A stretch of 64,000 nt of DNA from DATAWK01 sp036267255 (GCA_036267255.1 DATAWK010000041.1:1-64000), one strand, 5' to 3'; shown: positions 24,602 to 34,403, numbered from the stretch's first letter. The notes: generated by a model not told the origin, from the sequence alone. Numbers and translations: made by a program.

Positions 24602-25594
24602 CTAGCGATCGATCCTCTGCATGTTCGCGGCCTCATAACGATCGCCCGCAATTTCATTCTGAGGAACAGCAGCCTCCAGCTCCGCAACTTCATCCCGAGT
24701 CAGCCGGATGTTTGCCGCAGCGGCGTTCTCCTCTAAATATTTCCTTCGCTTCGTTCCGGGAATCGGCACCAGATCGTCCCCCTTTGCCAGCACCCATGCC
24801 AGCGCCAGTTGACCGGCCGTTACAGCCTTACGCTGCGCGATAGATTTCACCCGCTCGACCAACACCTGATTCCTGTCAAAATTTTCCCCGGCAAATCGCG
24901 GATATCGTTGCGCCCGTGAATCGTTGGCCGATAGATCGCTCGCCTTGGCAATGGTGCCGGTCAGAAAACCCCTCCCCAGCGGACTGTACGGCACAAAGCC
25001 AATTCCCAGTTCTCGCACCGTGGGAAGAATTTCCTTCTCCGCATGCCGCTCCCACAGCGAATATTCCGTCTGCAGTGCCGTGATGGGATGCACCTTGTGT
25101 GCGCGTCGTATCGTCGCGGGCGACGCCTCCGACAGTCCCAGGTACTTCACCTTGCCTGCCTTCACCAGCTCTGCCATCGTGCCCACCGTCTCCTCAATCG
25201 GAGTTTGCGGATCGACCCGATGCTGATAGTACAGATCGATGTGGTCCACACCCAAGCGCTTCAGCGAAGCATCGCAGGCTGCTTTCACGTACTCCGGCCT
25301 GCCGCTGATCTCCCAGAATTTGGGGTCGTCCTTCTTGCGGATATTGGCGAACTTCGTGGCAAGAAAAACCTCATCCCGGCGTCCGCGGATCGTCTTCCCG
25401 ATCAACTCCTCGTTATCTCCGATTCCATAGGTGTCGGCGGTATCGAAGAAATTGACTCCCAGCTCCAGCGCACGCAACAGCGTCGCTGCCGACTCTGCAT
25501 CGTTCCGCTCCCCATAAAACTCACTCATTCCCATGCAACCGAGTCCCATGCGGGAGACGACCGCGCCCTGCGAACCAAGCTTCACCTTGTTCAT
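24602..25594 (-). CDS. aldo/keto reductase
   Basis: A 330-residue paralogue of the reductase at 4268-5263 in the same subgroup. The tetrad is seen in NFFDTADTYG, FLATKFANI and LYYQHRVDPQTP, and the cofactor end in LVPIPGTKRRKYLEENAAA. The second of two in-frame ATGs (25594) is chosen because AAAGGA stands 7 bases upstream of it but only one base from the first ATG at 25600. No dedicated regulator is adjacent, unlike its paralogue. Confidence 0.93.
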   Translation of the reverse strand: MNKVKLGSQGAVVSRMGLGCMGMSEFYGERNDAESAATLLRALELGVNFFDTADTYGIGDNEELIGKTIRGRRDEVFLATKFANIRKKDDPKFWEISGRPEYVKAACDASLKRLGVDHIDLYYQHRVDPQTPIEETVGTMAELVKAGKVKYLGLSEASPATIRRAHKVHPITALQTEYSLWERHAEKEILPTVRELGIGFVPYSPLGRGFLTGTIAKASDLSANDSRAQRYPRFAGENFDRNQVLVERVKSIAQRKAVTAGQLALAWVLAKGDDLVPIPGTKRRKYLEENAAAANIRLTRDEVAELEAAVPQNEIAGDRYEAANMQRIDR

Positions 25595-25944
25595 GCTCAT
25601 ATCCTTTTAGATGGGAGATATCCGCACTCGGTTTCCTTTTATTGGATCGTTCTGGCTCGCGTTTCTGTCTGGCTTGCCTGTCCATCAGAGCAAGCCGTGA
25701 TCATGCTTACCTGATCATGCTTATCTATGGATATTCCCGGATCGCATATTTCCGGCACATATATTTCCGGATCATGTATTTCCGGATCATGGATTCTGCT
25801 GATCTTTCTCAGCACAACAACCGTCCTGATTCTGCTGGTGCTGCACCTGACGAATCTGGGTCTGCTGATTCATCAAAGAATGCCGGACCGATCCGTCGAA
25901 GAAACACCCAACGCCTGAAAAAATACACGCTTGGAACCCAGTCG
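25595..25944. other. gene-poor stretch with short tandem repeats
   Basis: This is the leader side of the aldo/keto reductase and the tail side of the P460-like lipoprotein gene. It holds a run of 15-base repeats (25738-25797). A plus-strand frame at 25727-25918 would encode 63 residues with a repeated ISGxx pattern then a hydrophobic segment (LLIFLSTTTVLILLVLHL), but it has no ribosome site and I do not call it a gene. Confidence 0.4.
25738..25797. repeat. four tandem 15-base repeats
   Basis: Units CGGATCGCATATTTC, CGGCACATATATTTC, CGGATCATGTATTTC and CGGATCATGGATTCT follow without gaps. The related ATC-rich word TGATCATGCTTA occurs twice just before it. The repeat is in frame (15 is a multiple of three) for the 25727-25918 reading frame. 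Confidence 0.65.
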
Positions 25945-26451
25945 TTACGGCATGACTGCGGCTCGTTGGGAAAGAAGGTACGCCGTTCGCCCATCCGCTG
26001 TTTGGCTTTCCTGCGCGGATGTCTTCTTCAGCGGTGTGCCTTCAAAGTCCTGATATGCGTAGGACGGATGATGGTCCGTAGTCATTCCTACCGTGACGAA
26101 TTCTACGGACCGGGGCGCTGATGGTATCTTTCCGCCAAACCAGCGTGGATCTTCCTGCTGCGTCCACGTCACCAGAGAGATTACGGAGCCCGCTGGATAA
26201 TCCGGCTGCGTATTTGTCCGTACATACTGCACCGCCTCATCATTACCGAAGACCGTGTACATGGTTGCGCTCTTCTGATCGATGGCCGAGGTAATCACCT
26301 TCCACTGCAGCGGATTGTATGGAAGATCGCCAGCCAGCGCCGCGTTCTGATTCAGCCGGGTTGTCACCCTGGAATTTTGTTGCGTGCAACCCAACACGCC
26401 CAGCAGCAACCCTGTACCGAGAAGACCGATCGTTTTCATCTCGAATCTCAC
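25945..26451 (-). CDS. lipoprotein with cytochrome P460-like domain lacking heme motif
   Basis: A 168-residue predicted lipoprotein: KTIGLLGTGLLLGVLGC places the lipidated Cys at residue 22. The rest resembles the P460 domain of the upstream protein (LQWKVITSAIDQKSATMYTVFGND parallels NWRAISSTERFDNHTMRVILGND; SVISLVTWTQQEDPRWFGG parallels TIFAKVTWHEQPDG) but it has no CxxCH. The GTG start overlaps the upstream stop by four bases (GTGA) and has AGGGGG five bases upstream, so it is coupled. It may be a structural or electron-transfer partner, but it has no visible heme attachment site. Confidence 0.8.
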   Translation of the reverse strand: MRFEMKTIGLLGTGLLLGVLGCTQQNSRVTTRLNQNAALAGDLPYNPLQWKVITSAIDQKSATMYTVFGNDEAVQYVRTNTQPDYPAGSVISLVTWTQQEDPRWFGGKIPSAPRSVEFVTVGMTTDHHPSYAYQDFEGTPLKKTSAQESQTADGRTAYLLSQRAAVMP

Positions 26452-27431
26452 TGTTGCCCCCTTGCTGTTTGCCCTGGGATGGGAAACGTAAAGACATAAT
26501 CATTCTGACGCACGGGAGTATGGCAGCTGACGCACTCACCGGTAAATGCTGCGTCCTTTCCGTATGGCTTCAGATCCGTGCCCAGCCATCGTCCCCATCC
26601 CCAGCCTGCGGTGGAGGCATATTTTCTGCTGTCCTTGATCATGAGTTCCACCTGCTGGAACGCACCGGTCTTCACGAAGCCTTGTCCATCGGGCTGTTCG
26701 TGCCATGTCACCTTGGCAAAAATTGTTCCATCCGGCCATGGGTTGATGTGATTTTCGGCGATCGCCTGAATGGCGACATCGTTCCCCAGAATGACTCGCA
26801 TGGTGTGATTGTCAAACCGCTCCGTACTGCTGATCGCCCTCCAGTTTTTGTAATCGGGAACGAACGCAACGCCGTTGGGCGCATCCTGCACGTGCTGTGA
26901 CGGCGTTGTGCCATCGGCCTGAACCCATTGGGAATATTGTGTGTCTCCGGCGGTCACCTCGGCGGATGTGGCCGCTGGCGCGGGAGATGGCGGCGCAAGG
27001 TACGCACGCAGCACGGCCAGTTGCGCCGGGGTTACTACGGAGTAGGGATGCACCCGCCGATACGCAGATAACGGCATGGCTCCCAGTTGAATCTGATTGA
27101 CTGCTTCGAACAATGCACCCTTCTGCTTCGCCTCCGGTTCGGCGCCGATCTCTGAAAAATTCAGATGCTTTCTAGCCTGGTTCACATCGCTGGTCACAAG
27201 CCAGTACGCTGGAACCACCTCGTCAAACCATGGCAGCTTCGTTTCATTGGAGTGACAGCTATAGCAGGAATTTCTAAGGATCGTTTTCACTTCCGGCGGC
27301 GCCTGCAGGTCTGCTGTTACCGGCGGATTCGTCAACTTAGGTCGTATACATTGAAGGCCCAGGAAGATGAGAAAAGCCACTCCAGCAACCCAAAGGATGG
27401 TCCGAACGAGAGGGTTGGAATTTGCCGCCAT
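26448..27431 (-). CDS. heme-binding domain plus cytochrome P460 protein
   Basis: A 327-residue periplasm-facing protein. An N-terminal membrane anchor (about residues 11-28) is followed by a heme-binding domain with CYSCH (56-60) and the typical LPWFDEVVPAYWLV and HLNFSEIG. A Pro/Ala linker near residue 150 leads to a P460 domain ending in the second heme motif CVSCH (300-304). P460 cytochromes oxidise hydroxylamine or bind NO; whether this one does is unknown, since related domains occur in many heterotrophs. It lies 72 bases after the GntR regulator and is coupled to the P460-like lipoprotein. Confidence 0.87.
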   Translation of the reverse strand: MAANSNPLVRTILWVAGVAFLIFLGLQCIRPKLTNPPVTADLQAPPEVKTILRNSCYSCHSNETKLPWFDEVVPAYWLVTSDVNQARKHLNFSEIGAEPEAKQKGALFEAVNQIQLGAMPLSAYRRVHPYSVVTPAQLAVLRAYLAPPSPAPAATSAEVTAGDTQYSQWVQADGTTPSQHVQDAPNGVAFVPDYKNWRAISSTERFDNHTMRVILGNDVAIQAIAENHINPWPDGTIFAKVTWHEQPDGQGFVKTGAFQQVELMIKDSRKYASTAGWGWGRWLGTDLKPYGKDAAFTGECVSCHTPVRQNDYVFTFPIPGQTARGQQ

Positions 27432-27503
27432 GCTTTTATCCTCCGGGGCTCTGCATCGCCCGGTCCGGTTTAGGCATTCCCTGGAGGGCGTGCTGCATAC
27501 AGA

Positions 27504-28202
27504 CTATTCCAGGTCCTCAACTGCCTGGAAGGAGTGTTTCCGAAGCAGATCGCCGGCGAGCTTTAGGTCGCCGGCGCGGAAGGCTTCGATAATAGGTCCG
27601 TGCGTGGCGACGGCTTCAGGCAAGCGGTGAGAGTCCGCCATCCGCTGCACATTCAGACGCGAACGCATGCCGATACCGAGGGATTTCCAGACACGTACCA
27701 GCTCCTTGTTTTCGCAGCAAAGCACAATGTGGCAATGAAAATATTTGTTGTGCAGGGCCACACTCAGTAAATCTCCGGCAACAACGGCTGCCTGCATCGC
27801 GGCAAATTCCTTCTCAAGATACTCCACGTCCGCAGCTGCAAATCCACGAATGTACTGCGTCGCCGCCTGCTCCAGAACACCGCGCAGTTCATAGGTGTCG
27901 CGCAACTCACGTGGAGAAATGGCGCGCACGCGTGTGCCGCGATAGGGTTCCAATTCCAGAACGCGCACGGCTTCCAACTTGCGCAATGCCTCTCGCACCG
28001 GAGCCTGGCTTACCTGAAATTCACGGGCCAGAGTCAACTCTTTCAGGCGATCTCCGGGCTGATAGGTGCCATCGGAAATGCGATCGAGGATGGTCCAGCA
28101 GATGCGGTCATGCATGCAGCTGCGATCCAGCGCACCGATGCCCCCGTTTGCTTCCTCCGTGGTCATCCTTGCATCTTCGATGTCTATATCCATCTGACTC
28201 AT
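27504..28202 (-). CDS. GntR family regulator, FCD (FadR-like) subgroup
   Basis: A 232-residue regulator. The winged helix (about residues 33-100) contains YQPGDRLKELTLAREFQVSQ and APVREALRKLEAVRVLELEP. The all-helical FCD ligand domain follows, with metal-binding His in HNKYFHCHI and VATHGPIIEAFRAGD. FCD members sense small organic acids. It sits 37 bases after the outer-membrane channel gene of the RND pump and before two P460-like genes, so it may control both. GGAGAAAG precedes the ATG. Confidence 0.92.
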   Translation of the reverse strand: MSQMDIDIEDARMTTEEANGGIGALDRSCMHDRICWTILDRISDGTYQPGDRLKELTLAREFQVSQAPVREALRKLEAVRVLELEPYRGTRVRAISPRELRDTYELRGVLEQAATQYIRGFAAADVEYLEKEFAAMQAAVVAGDLLSVALHNKYFHCHIVLCCENKELVRVWKSLGIGMRSRLNVQRMADSHRLPEAVATHGPIIEAFRAGDLKLAGDLLRKHSFQAVEDLE

Positions 28203-28239
28203 AATCTTTCTCCGTATCGTTACGTTTTGTGGATGTCTT

Positions 28240-29709
28240 TTATAACTTCGGCAACTGGCTTACATCCCATCCCCCACCCAGTGCTTTGATCAACAGCACG
28301 CTGGCGGCCATGCGGCGTGTACCGATCTGCGATGCTACCAGTTCGTTCGACAACGTGATGCTCTGCGCCGTAATGACATTCAGATACGTATCCAGGCCGC
28401 CTTTGTATAGACTCGTTGCAATCTGTTCCTGCTGCTGCGCCGCGGCAACGGCATCCTGTTGGGTCTGGGCTTCTCCCTGTAGCACGCGCAGTGCAGCGAG
28501 ATTGTCCTCTACCTCCTGATACGCAGTCAGCACCGTCTGTCGATAGGTAGCGACATTGCCGTCATAGGCTGCCTGCGCCTGCACGCCCTGCGCATGACGC
28601 CGTCCCCAATCGACGATTTCATCGCTCCCGGACACGCCGAAAGACCACAGCGAACTGGGCCCGGTAAACCAGTTGCCCGGATGCGCGCTCTCAAAACCTC
28701 CCAGACCAGTCAGAGAAAATGTTGGATAGTAGGCTGCGCGGGTAATGCCAATCTGCTCATTGGCGGCGGCCATGGTGCGTTCCGCCGCGGCAATGTCCGG
28801 ACGCCGCTCCAGCAACTGCGATGGCAATCCCACGGGAATCGCAGGAGGCTGGGCAGCAATCACGCGCGGCGCAATCGAGAAGGAAGACGGTGGCTGCCCC
28901 ATCAGTACCGCGATGGCATGCTCATACTGTGCACGCGCTACGCCGACATCCTGATCCTGCGCGAGTGTCGTCTCCAGCTGCGTGCGTGCCTCCGCCACAT
29001 CCAGCTGCGAACCGAGCCCACCATGAAACAGGTCTTGTGTCAGCTGCAGCGACTTCTCATACGCAGCCACAGTCTGATCGAGAATCTGCTTCTGCGCATC
29101 CAGACCGCGTAGCTGAAAATAATCCACCGCCAGTTCGGCCTGCAGACTTAAGCGGACATTCTGAACATCTGCAGCGCTGGCCTGCGCATTTTCTCGCGCC
29201 TGTGTAACGGAACGCCGTATGCGACCCCAGAAATCCGGCTCCCAACTCACGTTGAGCGGCAAATCAAAATCGTTGTACTGGTTCGTGATGCTGTTAAAGT
29301 ATGTGGCGCGATTGGTGGAACCGCGCTGACGCGCTGCGCTGACGCCGATCCCCAGGGTGGGAAACAGATTGGAGCGATTGTATTGAATCGCCGCGCGAGC
29401 CTGCGTAAATTCCGTGACAGCTACTTTCAAATTCTGATTGGAAACATCAACCTGCTCTTCATACGCATTCAGCCCGGTGTCGCCATACACCTGCCACCAT
29501 TTGCCGCGAACCTGCTGGTCCGCCGGTTGCGCGGGCTGCCATCCCGCAGCCTCTTTGAATTCCGGAGCTGCCGGCGCCGAGGGCCGTTTGTAATTAGGTC
29601 CAACCATGCAGCCCGTCAGTAACGAAGTCAGAATCGCCGTGCCGGCGAGCAACACCGCACTAAGAAGACGAACCCCGTTCGCTGTGTTTGGATGTGCCGC
29701 ACGCGTCAT
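28240..29709 (-). CDS. RND efflux outer-membrane lipoprotein, NodT/OprM family
   Basis: A 489-residue TolC-like channel. The lipobox SLLTGC is near residue 34, followed by MVGPNYKRPSAP. Two OEP repeats are visible, with the periplasmic helices around FTQARAAIQYNRSNLFPTL and VAAYEKSLQLTQDLFHGGLG, and the second repeat ending LYKGGLDTYLNVITAQ. It forms the outer-membrane duct of the tripartite pump. Its ATG overlaps the adaptor stop by four bases. Confidence 0.94.
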   Translation of the reverse strand: MTRAAHPNTANGVRLLSAVLLAGTAILTSLLTGCMVGPNYKRPSAPAAPEFKEAAGWQPAQPADQQVRGKWWQVYGDTGLNAYEEQVDVSNQNLKVAVTEFTQARAAIQYNRSNLFPTLGIGVSAARQRGSTNRATYFNSITNQYNDFDLPLNVSWEPDFWGRIRRSVTQARENAQASAADVQNVRLSLQAELAVDYFQLRGLDAQKQILDQTVAAYEKSLQLTQDLFHGGLGSQLDVAEARTQLETTLAQDQDVGVARAQYEHAIAVLMGQPPSSFSIAPRVIAAQPPAIPVGLPSQLLERRPDIAAAERTMAAANEQIGITRAAYYPTFSLTGLGGFESAHPGNWFTGPSSLWSFGVSGSDEIVDWGRRHAQGVQAQAAYDGNVATYRQTVLTAYQEVEDNLAALRVLQGEAQTQQDAVAAAQQQEQIATSLYKGGLDTYLNVITAQSITLSNELVASQIGTRRMAASVLLIKALGGGWDVSQLPKL

Positions 29710-31013
29710 GAGTGCCCACCTTCGGAATGTGCGCCTCCGGGAGCGTCCGCACCCGGACCACTGACGACGCGTACCTGCTCGCCATCCACGATGGAATCCG
29801 GTGGAGTGTCAACGATGCGCTCCCCGGCATGGAGGCCCGTGAGGACTTCGACCTTCGTACCCCAATCGCGGCCCAGCGTCAGCGGCACCAGTTCGGCGTG
29901 ATCGTTGTCATCCAGCGTGACCACGCGCAAACCTTCAGAACGAAACATCAACGCGCTGACGGGAATGATCAATGCAGGCTGCGTCATAGGCAACTTGAGA
30001 TGCACCTGGGCATACGCACCGGGCAACAGCTCGCCTTTGTGATTGTCGATATCGACTTCGACCATGAGCGTCCGTGTGTTTAGGTCGATCGCGTCGGCCG
30101 TGCGCACGATCTTTCCCCGAAACGTGCGCCCCGGATATTCGGCCAGCGTGATGTCCGTAGTCACTCCGGGCTTGGCGGCGGGGACAAATTGCTCCGGCAC
30201 ATCGATGAAGATACGCAGGACACGCGTGCTGGAAACATGAAAGAGTTCCTGTGGAGTGGAGGGATTGGTCGTCATCCCATTGCCCGTGAATCCAGCAGCG
30301 CTGCCGGTGCCGCCGTTGCTGCCGGAATCCACCAGCTGGCCAACGTCGGTATTGCGCGCCGTCACGATTCCGTCAAAGGGCGCATAAATGCGCTCGAAAG
30401 ACTGCATTTCCAGCAAATGTCCCAGGCTGGCCTGGGCGGAAACAACGGCTGCCTGTTGCGACGTAGCGGAATAGTTTGCCGTATCCGTGGCCTGCCGCGA
30501 GACAGCATCGGTGGCAATCAGCCCCTGATACCGCTTCGCCGTTATCTGCGCCAGACGCAGATTGGATTGTGCTGTTTTCAGATCTGCCTGAGCCTGTTTC
30601 ACTTGCTGATCCAGCTCCGGAGTCTCAATCACCGCCAGCAGCTCTCCCTTGCGAACATGCGAGCCGATGTCGTGATACCACGCTTTGACATAGCCATCCG
30701 TGCGGGCATAGATCGGCGCATCCTCAAATGCCTGGACAGTTCCCGGCAGAATAATCTCCCGTGTTGGCTCGCCCGGCTGGGCCGTCGTCAGTGCTACGGT
30801 GGGAATGTCGGACTGCTCGGTCTCGTTGCGCAACGCAGTGCGGGCGCGAACGCGAGGAATAATGCCTCCGACAGCGACCACCACGGCAACAACAAGCAGA
30901 ACAATCACCAGGATCAGCATGCGCTTCCTGGCCTTCGGCGTGGTCTTCAGATCGACCGGGGACTCTGGTGCGTTCTGCGGGCCAGGCGATGCGGAATGCT
31001 CCGTGTGGCTCAT
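29706..31013 (-). CDS. RND efflux periplasmic adaptor
   Basis: A 435-residue HlyD/AcrA-type membrane fusion protein. One N-terminal membrane segment (RMLILVIVLLVVAVVVAVGG) is followed by the lipoyl halves (GYVKAWYHDIGSHVRKGELL and YAPFDGIVTARNTDVGQLVD), a coiled-coil hairpin with QVKQAQADLKTAQSNLRLAQ, and beta-barrel and proximal domains. The ATG at 31013 has GGAGG 8 bases upstream; the frame extends further without similarity. The gap to the pump gene upstream is 37 bases. Confidence 0.94.
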   Translation of the reverse strand: MSHTEHSASPGPQNAPESPVDLKTTPKARKRMLILVIVLLVVAVVVAVGGIIPRVRARTALRNETEQSDIPTVALTTAQPGEPTREIILPGTVQAFEDAPIYARTDGYVKAWYHDIGSHVRKGELLAVIETPELDQQVKQAQADLKTAQSNLRLAQITAKRYQGLIATDAVSRQATDTANYSATSQQAAVVSAQASLGHLLEMQSFERIYAPFDGIVTARNTDVGQLVDSGSNGGTGSAAGFTGNGMTTNPSTPQELFHVSSTRVLRIFIDVPEQFVPAAKPGVTTDITLAEYPGRTFRGKIVRTADAIDLNTRTLMVEVDIDNHKGELLPGAYAQVHLKLPMTQPALIIPVSALMFRSEGLRVVTLDDNDHAELVPLTLGRDWGTKVEVLTGLHAGERIVDTPPDSIVDGEQVRVVSGPGADAPGGAHSEGGHS

Positions 31014-31050
31014 CGAGATACCTCCGTTACCTTCAGAGAGTGCGTATGCT

Positions 31051-34000
31051 TCACAGTGTTTCCTCCTGCGAAGGAACAACCTGATGCGATGTGTCTTTCT
31101 TGTGGAAGATGCTGAAGAAGACCGGCACAAAGAACAATGTCGCTGCGGTTGCAAACAGCAAACCGCCAATCACGGCTCGGCCCAGCGGCGCATTCTGCTC
31201 GCCGCCATCACCCAGACCGAGAGCCATCGGCACCATGCCGATGATCATGGCCAGCGCCGTCATCAGTACGGGACGGAAACGCGTATACCCTGCAACCAGA
31301 GCTGCCTCCAGCGACGAGTGGCCCTGCTCCATTTGCTCGCGCGCAAAGCTGACGACGAGAATGCTGTTGGCCGTGGCGACGCCCATACACATAATGGAGC
31401 CGGTCAATGCGGGGACGCTGATGTGCGTTCCCGTAATAAACAGGAACCACACGATTCCGGCCAGCGCAGCCGGCAGCGCAGCCACAATGATGAAGGGATC
31501 CAGCCACGACTGGAAATTGACGACAATCAGCAGGTAAACCAGGCCGATGGCAAAGAGCAATCCGCCGATCAGGCCGACGGTCGACGAACGCATCGTTTCG
31601 ATTTGCCCGCGAATGATGATCTGCGAGCCGCGCGGCAGGTTTCCCTTGTCCTGCTTCACAATCTTGTCAATCTGTGTGGCCACGGTGCGAAGATCCGTTC
31701 CCTGCACCGCGCCGTAAATGTCGATAACCGGCATCACGTTGTAATGACTGACGGTGCTTGGCTCCGCACCGCGCTTCAACGTGGCCACATTGGCCAGGAT
31801 TTGTGGCGACGCGCTGCCATTTGTAATGGGAATATTCTCCAGATTTTGCAGCGTATCCATGTGGTATTGCGGTTCCTGCACGGCGATCTCGTAACTGACG
31901 CCATTCTTCCAGTCGAGCCAGAAGCTGGGCGATGTCTGAAAACTGCCGCTTAACGCAACCAGCAGATTGCCGGCAATGTCCCGCTGCGTAAAGCCCACCT
32001 GCTGGGCCTTCGTGCGGTCCACGTCCACCGTGAAATTCGGTTCATTGAAGGCTTGCTGGATGCGCAGATCGACCGTGCCGGGAATCTGCCGGATCTGGGC
32101 CATCATTTTTTCTGCGAATGCATGGTTGGCCTCGGCATCGTTTCCAACAATCTGAATATCGAGAGGAGCCGGCAGGCCAAAGTTCAGAATCTGACTCACC
32201 ATGTCTGTCGGCAGGAAATAAAATGTGACTCCCGGATATTTATTCGCCAGCACTTGTCGCAGCTTTGCCACGTAGTCTGCCGTGGGATGATGCTTGCGCT
32301 GCAACGAAACTAAAATGTCCGCATCCCATGAGCCAATGGTTGCCGAATTACTATAGGACAGGTTGATGCCGCTATAGGGGACACCAATGTTGTCGATGAT
32401 GCTGTCCATCTCATCTTGCGGAACGACCTCGCGTATGGTCTTGTCGATCTCATCGCACAGTCGGGCTGTTTCTTCAATACGCGTACCCGTCTGCGCACGA
32501 ACGTGCAATTTGAATTGTCCGCCATCCACGTCCGGGAAAAAATCCTGCCCCAGCCAGGGATAAATCACCACCAGCGACAACGCGCAAAAGGCAAAAAATC
32601 CGAGAACAAAGATGCTGCGATATTCCAGGCACACTGCCAGCAGATCGCGATATCCCGTGCGGATATGCTCGAAGCCGTCTTCAAACTTCATCTGCCAGCG
32701 CACAAAAGGATTGGAGCTGTTGCGCCGCTGCTCCAAATGCCCTTCTTCATATTGCTGCAGCAGATACTTCGCCATCGTCGGCACAACGGTGCGCGATAGA
32801 AAATACGACGCCAGCATGGCGAAAACAACCGCTTCTGCCAATGGCACAAACAGATAGCGCGCCACACCACCCAGAAAAAACATGGGAACGAAAACGATAC
32901 AAATGGAAAGCGTGGAAACAAAAGCGGGAATGGCAATTTCCGCGGCGCCATCCAGAATTGCCTGCTCGATTTCCTTGCCCATTTCCAGATTGCGATTGAT
33001 GTTCTCAATCTCAACCGTTGCATCGTCGACCAGGATGCCCACCGCCAGCGCCATTCCGCCCAGCGTCATCAGGTTGATCGTCTCGCCCAGCATTCCCAGC
33101 ACGATGAAGGAAACAAGAATTGACAGCGGAATGGAAACGGCAATGATCAGCGTGCTGCGCCAGCTGCCGAGAAAGACCAAAATCATGATGGCGGTCAGCA
33201 GCGCGGCGATGATCGCCTCGCGCGCAACACCGGTAATAGCGCCGCGAACGAAAATCGATTGGTCCGACAGAAGGGCAACGCGCAGTTGCTTTGGCATGCC
33301 GGCTTCGGCAATCGGCAACACCTTGCGCACTCGGGAAATAATGTCCAGCGTGGACGCATCGCCGGCCTTCAGGATGGTCACCAGAACGGCGCGCTGTCCG
33401 TTCACGCGCACAATGTTGGTCTGCGGAGGAAAGCCGTCGCGCACATGCGCAACATCCTTCATGTAGACCGTGGCTCCATCGACAGTCTTGATCGGCAGGT
33501 TATTCAATTCTTCAATGGTGCGTGGCGCACTGTTGGTTTCTATCTGATATTCATACATCCCGATCTTTTCCGTGCCTGCGGGAAGAATCAGGTTCTGGTT
33601 GCCCAGAGCGTTGACGACATCGGCTGGAGAAAGCCGCTTGGCCTGCAGCGCGGCAGAATTGATGTCCACCTGAATCTGGCGCTGCTTGCCGCCATATGGC
33701 CACGGACTGGCCGCTCCCTGCACGGTGGCAAGTTGCGTGCGCAGAAAACTGTTATCCAGGTCGAACAGCTTCTGCTCACTCAGCCCTTTGCCGGAAAGAC
33801 CAAGCTGCAAAATCGGAACGCTGGACGCGTTGTAGGTAATGATCAGCGGAGGTTGCGTGCCCGGCGGCAGGCTACGCAGTAATGTCTGCCCAATCGCTGT
33901 GATCTGCGACAGCCCGGCATTGATATCGGTCCCGGGATGAAAGAAAACCTTGATGACTGAAATTCCCGTCAACGATTGGGATTCGATGTGCTCAATGTTG

Positions 34001-34227
34001 TTGACGGTAGTGGTGAGCGCCCGCTCGAAGTTGGCCGTGATGCGCGTGGACATCTGGTCCGGGGACAAGCCGGTGTAACCCCACACGATGCTGACGACTG
34101 GAATGTCAATGTTTGGAAAGATGTCCGTCGGAGTGCGCAGGATAGTGAAGATCCCCAGAATGAAGATCAGAATGGCCAGAACGATAAAGGTGAGCGGCCT
34201 GCGCAGTGCAAGGCGAACAATCCACAT
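31051..34227 (-). CDS. RND efflux inner-membrane pump
   Basis: A 1058-residue AcrB/HAE1-like proton-driven transporter. It has the start MWIVRLALRRPLTFIVLAIL, two large periplasmic loops, twelve membrane segments and the motif GGMALAVGILVDDATVEIENI with the paired Asp of transmembrane segment 4. SIMCMGVATANSILVVSFARE marks the second half. The length and the absence of a clear metal-site pattern suggest a multidrug or organic solute pump rather than a CusA-type metal exporter. TTAGGAG lies 5 bases before the ATG. It is the first gene of the pump operon. Confidence 0.95.
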   Translation of the reverse strand: MWIVRLALRRPLTFIVLAILIFILGIFTILRTPTDIFPNIDIPVVSIVWGYTGLSPDQMSTRITANFERALTTTVNNIEHIESQSLTGISVIKVFFHPGTDINAGLSQITAIGQTLLRSLPPGTQPPLIITYNASSVPILQLGLSGKGLSEQKLFDLDNSFLRTQLATVQGAASPWPYGGKQRQIQVDINSAALQAKRLSPADVVNALGNQNLILPAGTEKIGMYEYQIETNSAPRTIEELNNLPIKTVDGATVYMKDVAHVRDGFPPQTNIVRVNGQRAVLVTILKAGDASTLDIISRVRKVLPIAEAGMPKQLRVALLSDQSIFVRGAITGVAREAIIAALLTAIMILVFLGSWRSTLIIAVSIPLSILVSFIVLGMLGETINLMTLGGMALAVGILVDDATVEIENINRNLEMGKEIEQAILDGAAEIAIPAFVSTLSICIVFVPMFFLGGVARYLFVPLAEAVVFAMLASYFLSRTVVPTMAKYLLQQYEEGHLEQRRNSSNPFVRWQMKFEDGFEHIRTGYRDLLAVCLEYRSIFVLGFFAFCALSLVVIYPWLGQDFFPDVDGGQFKLHVRAQTGTRIEETARLCDEIDKTIREVVPQDEMDSIIDNIGVPYSGINLSYSNSATIGSWDADILVSLQRKHHPTADYVAKLRQVLANKYPGVTFYFLPTDMVSQILNFGLPAPLDIQIVGNDAEANHAFAEKMMAQIRQIPGTVDLRIQQAFNEPNFTVDVDRTKAQQVGFTQRDIAGNLLVALSGSFQTSPSFWLDWKNGVSYEIAVQEPQYHMDTLQNLENIPITNGSASPQILANVATLKRGAEPSTVSHYNVMPVIDIYGAVQGTDLRTVATQIDKIVKQDKGNLPRGSQIIIRGQIETMRSSTVGLIGGLLFAIGLVYLLIVVNFQSWLDPFIIVAALPAALAGIVWFLFITGTHISVPALTGSIMCMGVATANSILVVSFAREQMEQGHSSLEAALVAGYTRFRPVLMTALAMIIGMVPMALGLGDGGEQNAPLGRAVIGGLLFATAATLFFVPVFFSIFHKKDTSHQVVPSQEETL

Positions 34228-34299
34228 GAAAACTCCTAAAACAGCAACAAGAACTCTGTAAGCGGCTGATTAAAAAGAGAATAGGATCGTCAGGAGGCA

Positions 34300-34328
34300 A
34301 TATTATTCCTACTACTCCAGCAATCTAA
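34300..34328 (-). promoter_or_regulatory. putative promoter of the RND operon
   Basis: On the minus strand TTAGAT (34323-34328) is followed after 17 bases by TAATAT (34300-34305), in an AT-rich region about 75 bases before the pump start. A nearby TTGATA could serve as another -35. No operator repeat stands out. Confidence 0.35.
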
Positions 34329-34403
34329 CGATTATCAATAAGACTCTTGTCTCCTAAGGATAGTTGCACCGTAGGTGGAAAATAGGGAGAGAATTTGCTT
34401 CGA

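Noticed and set aside
25642..26121. 159-codon plus-strand frame
   Set aside because: It runs into the antisense of the P460-like lipoprotein gene; only the tandem repeat is noteworthy.
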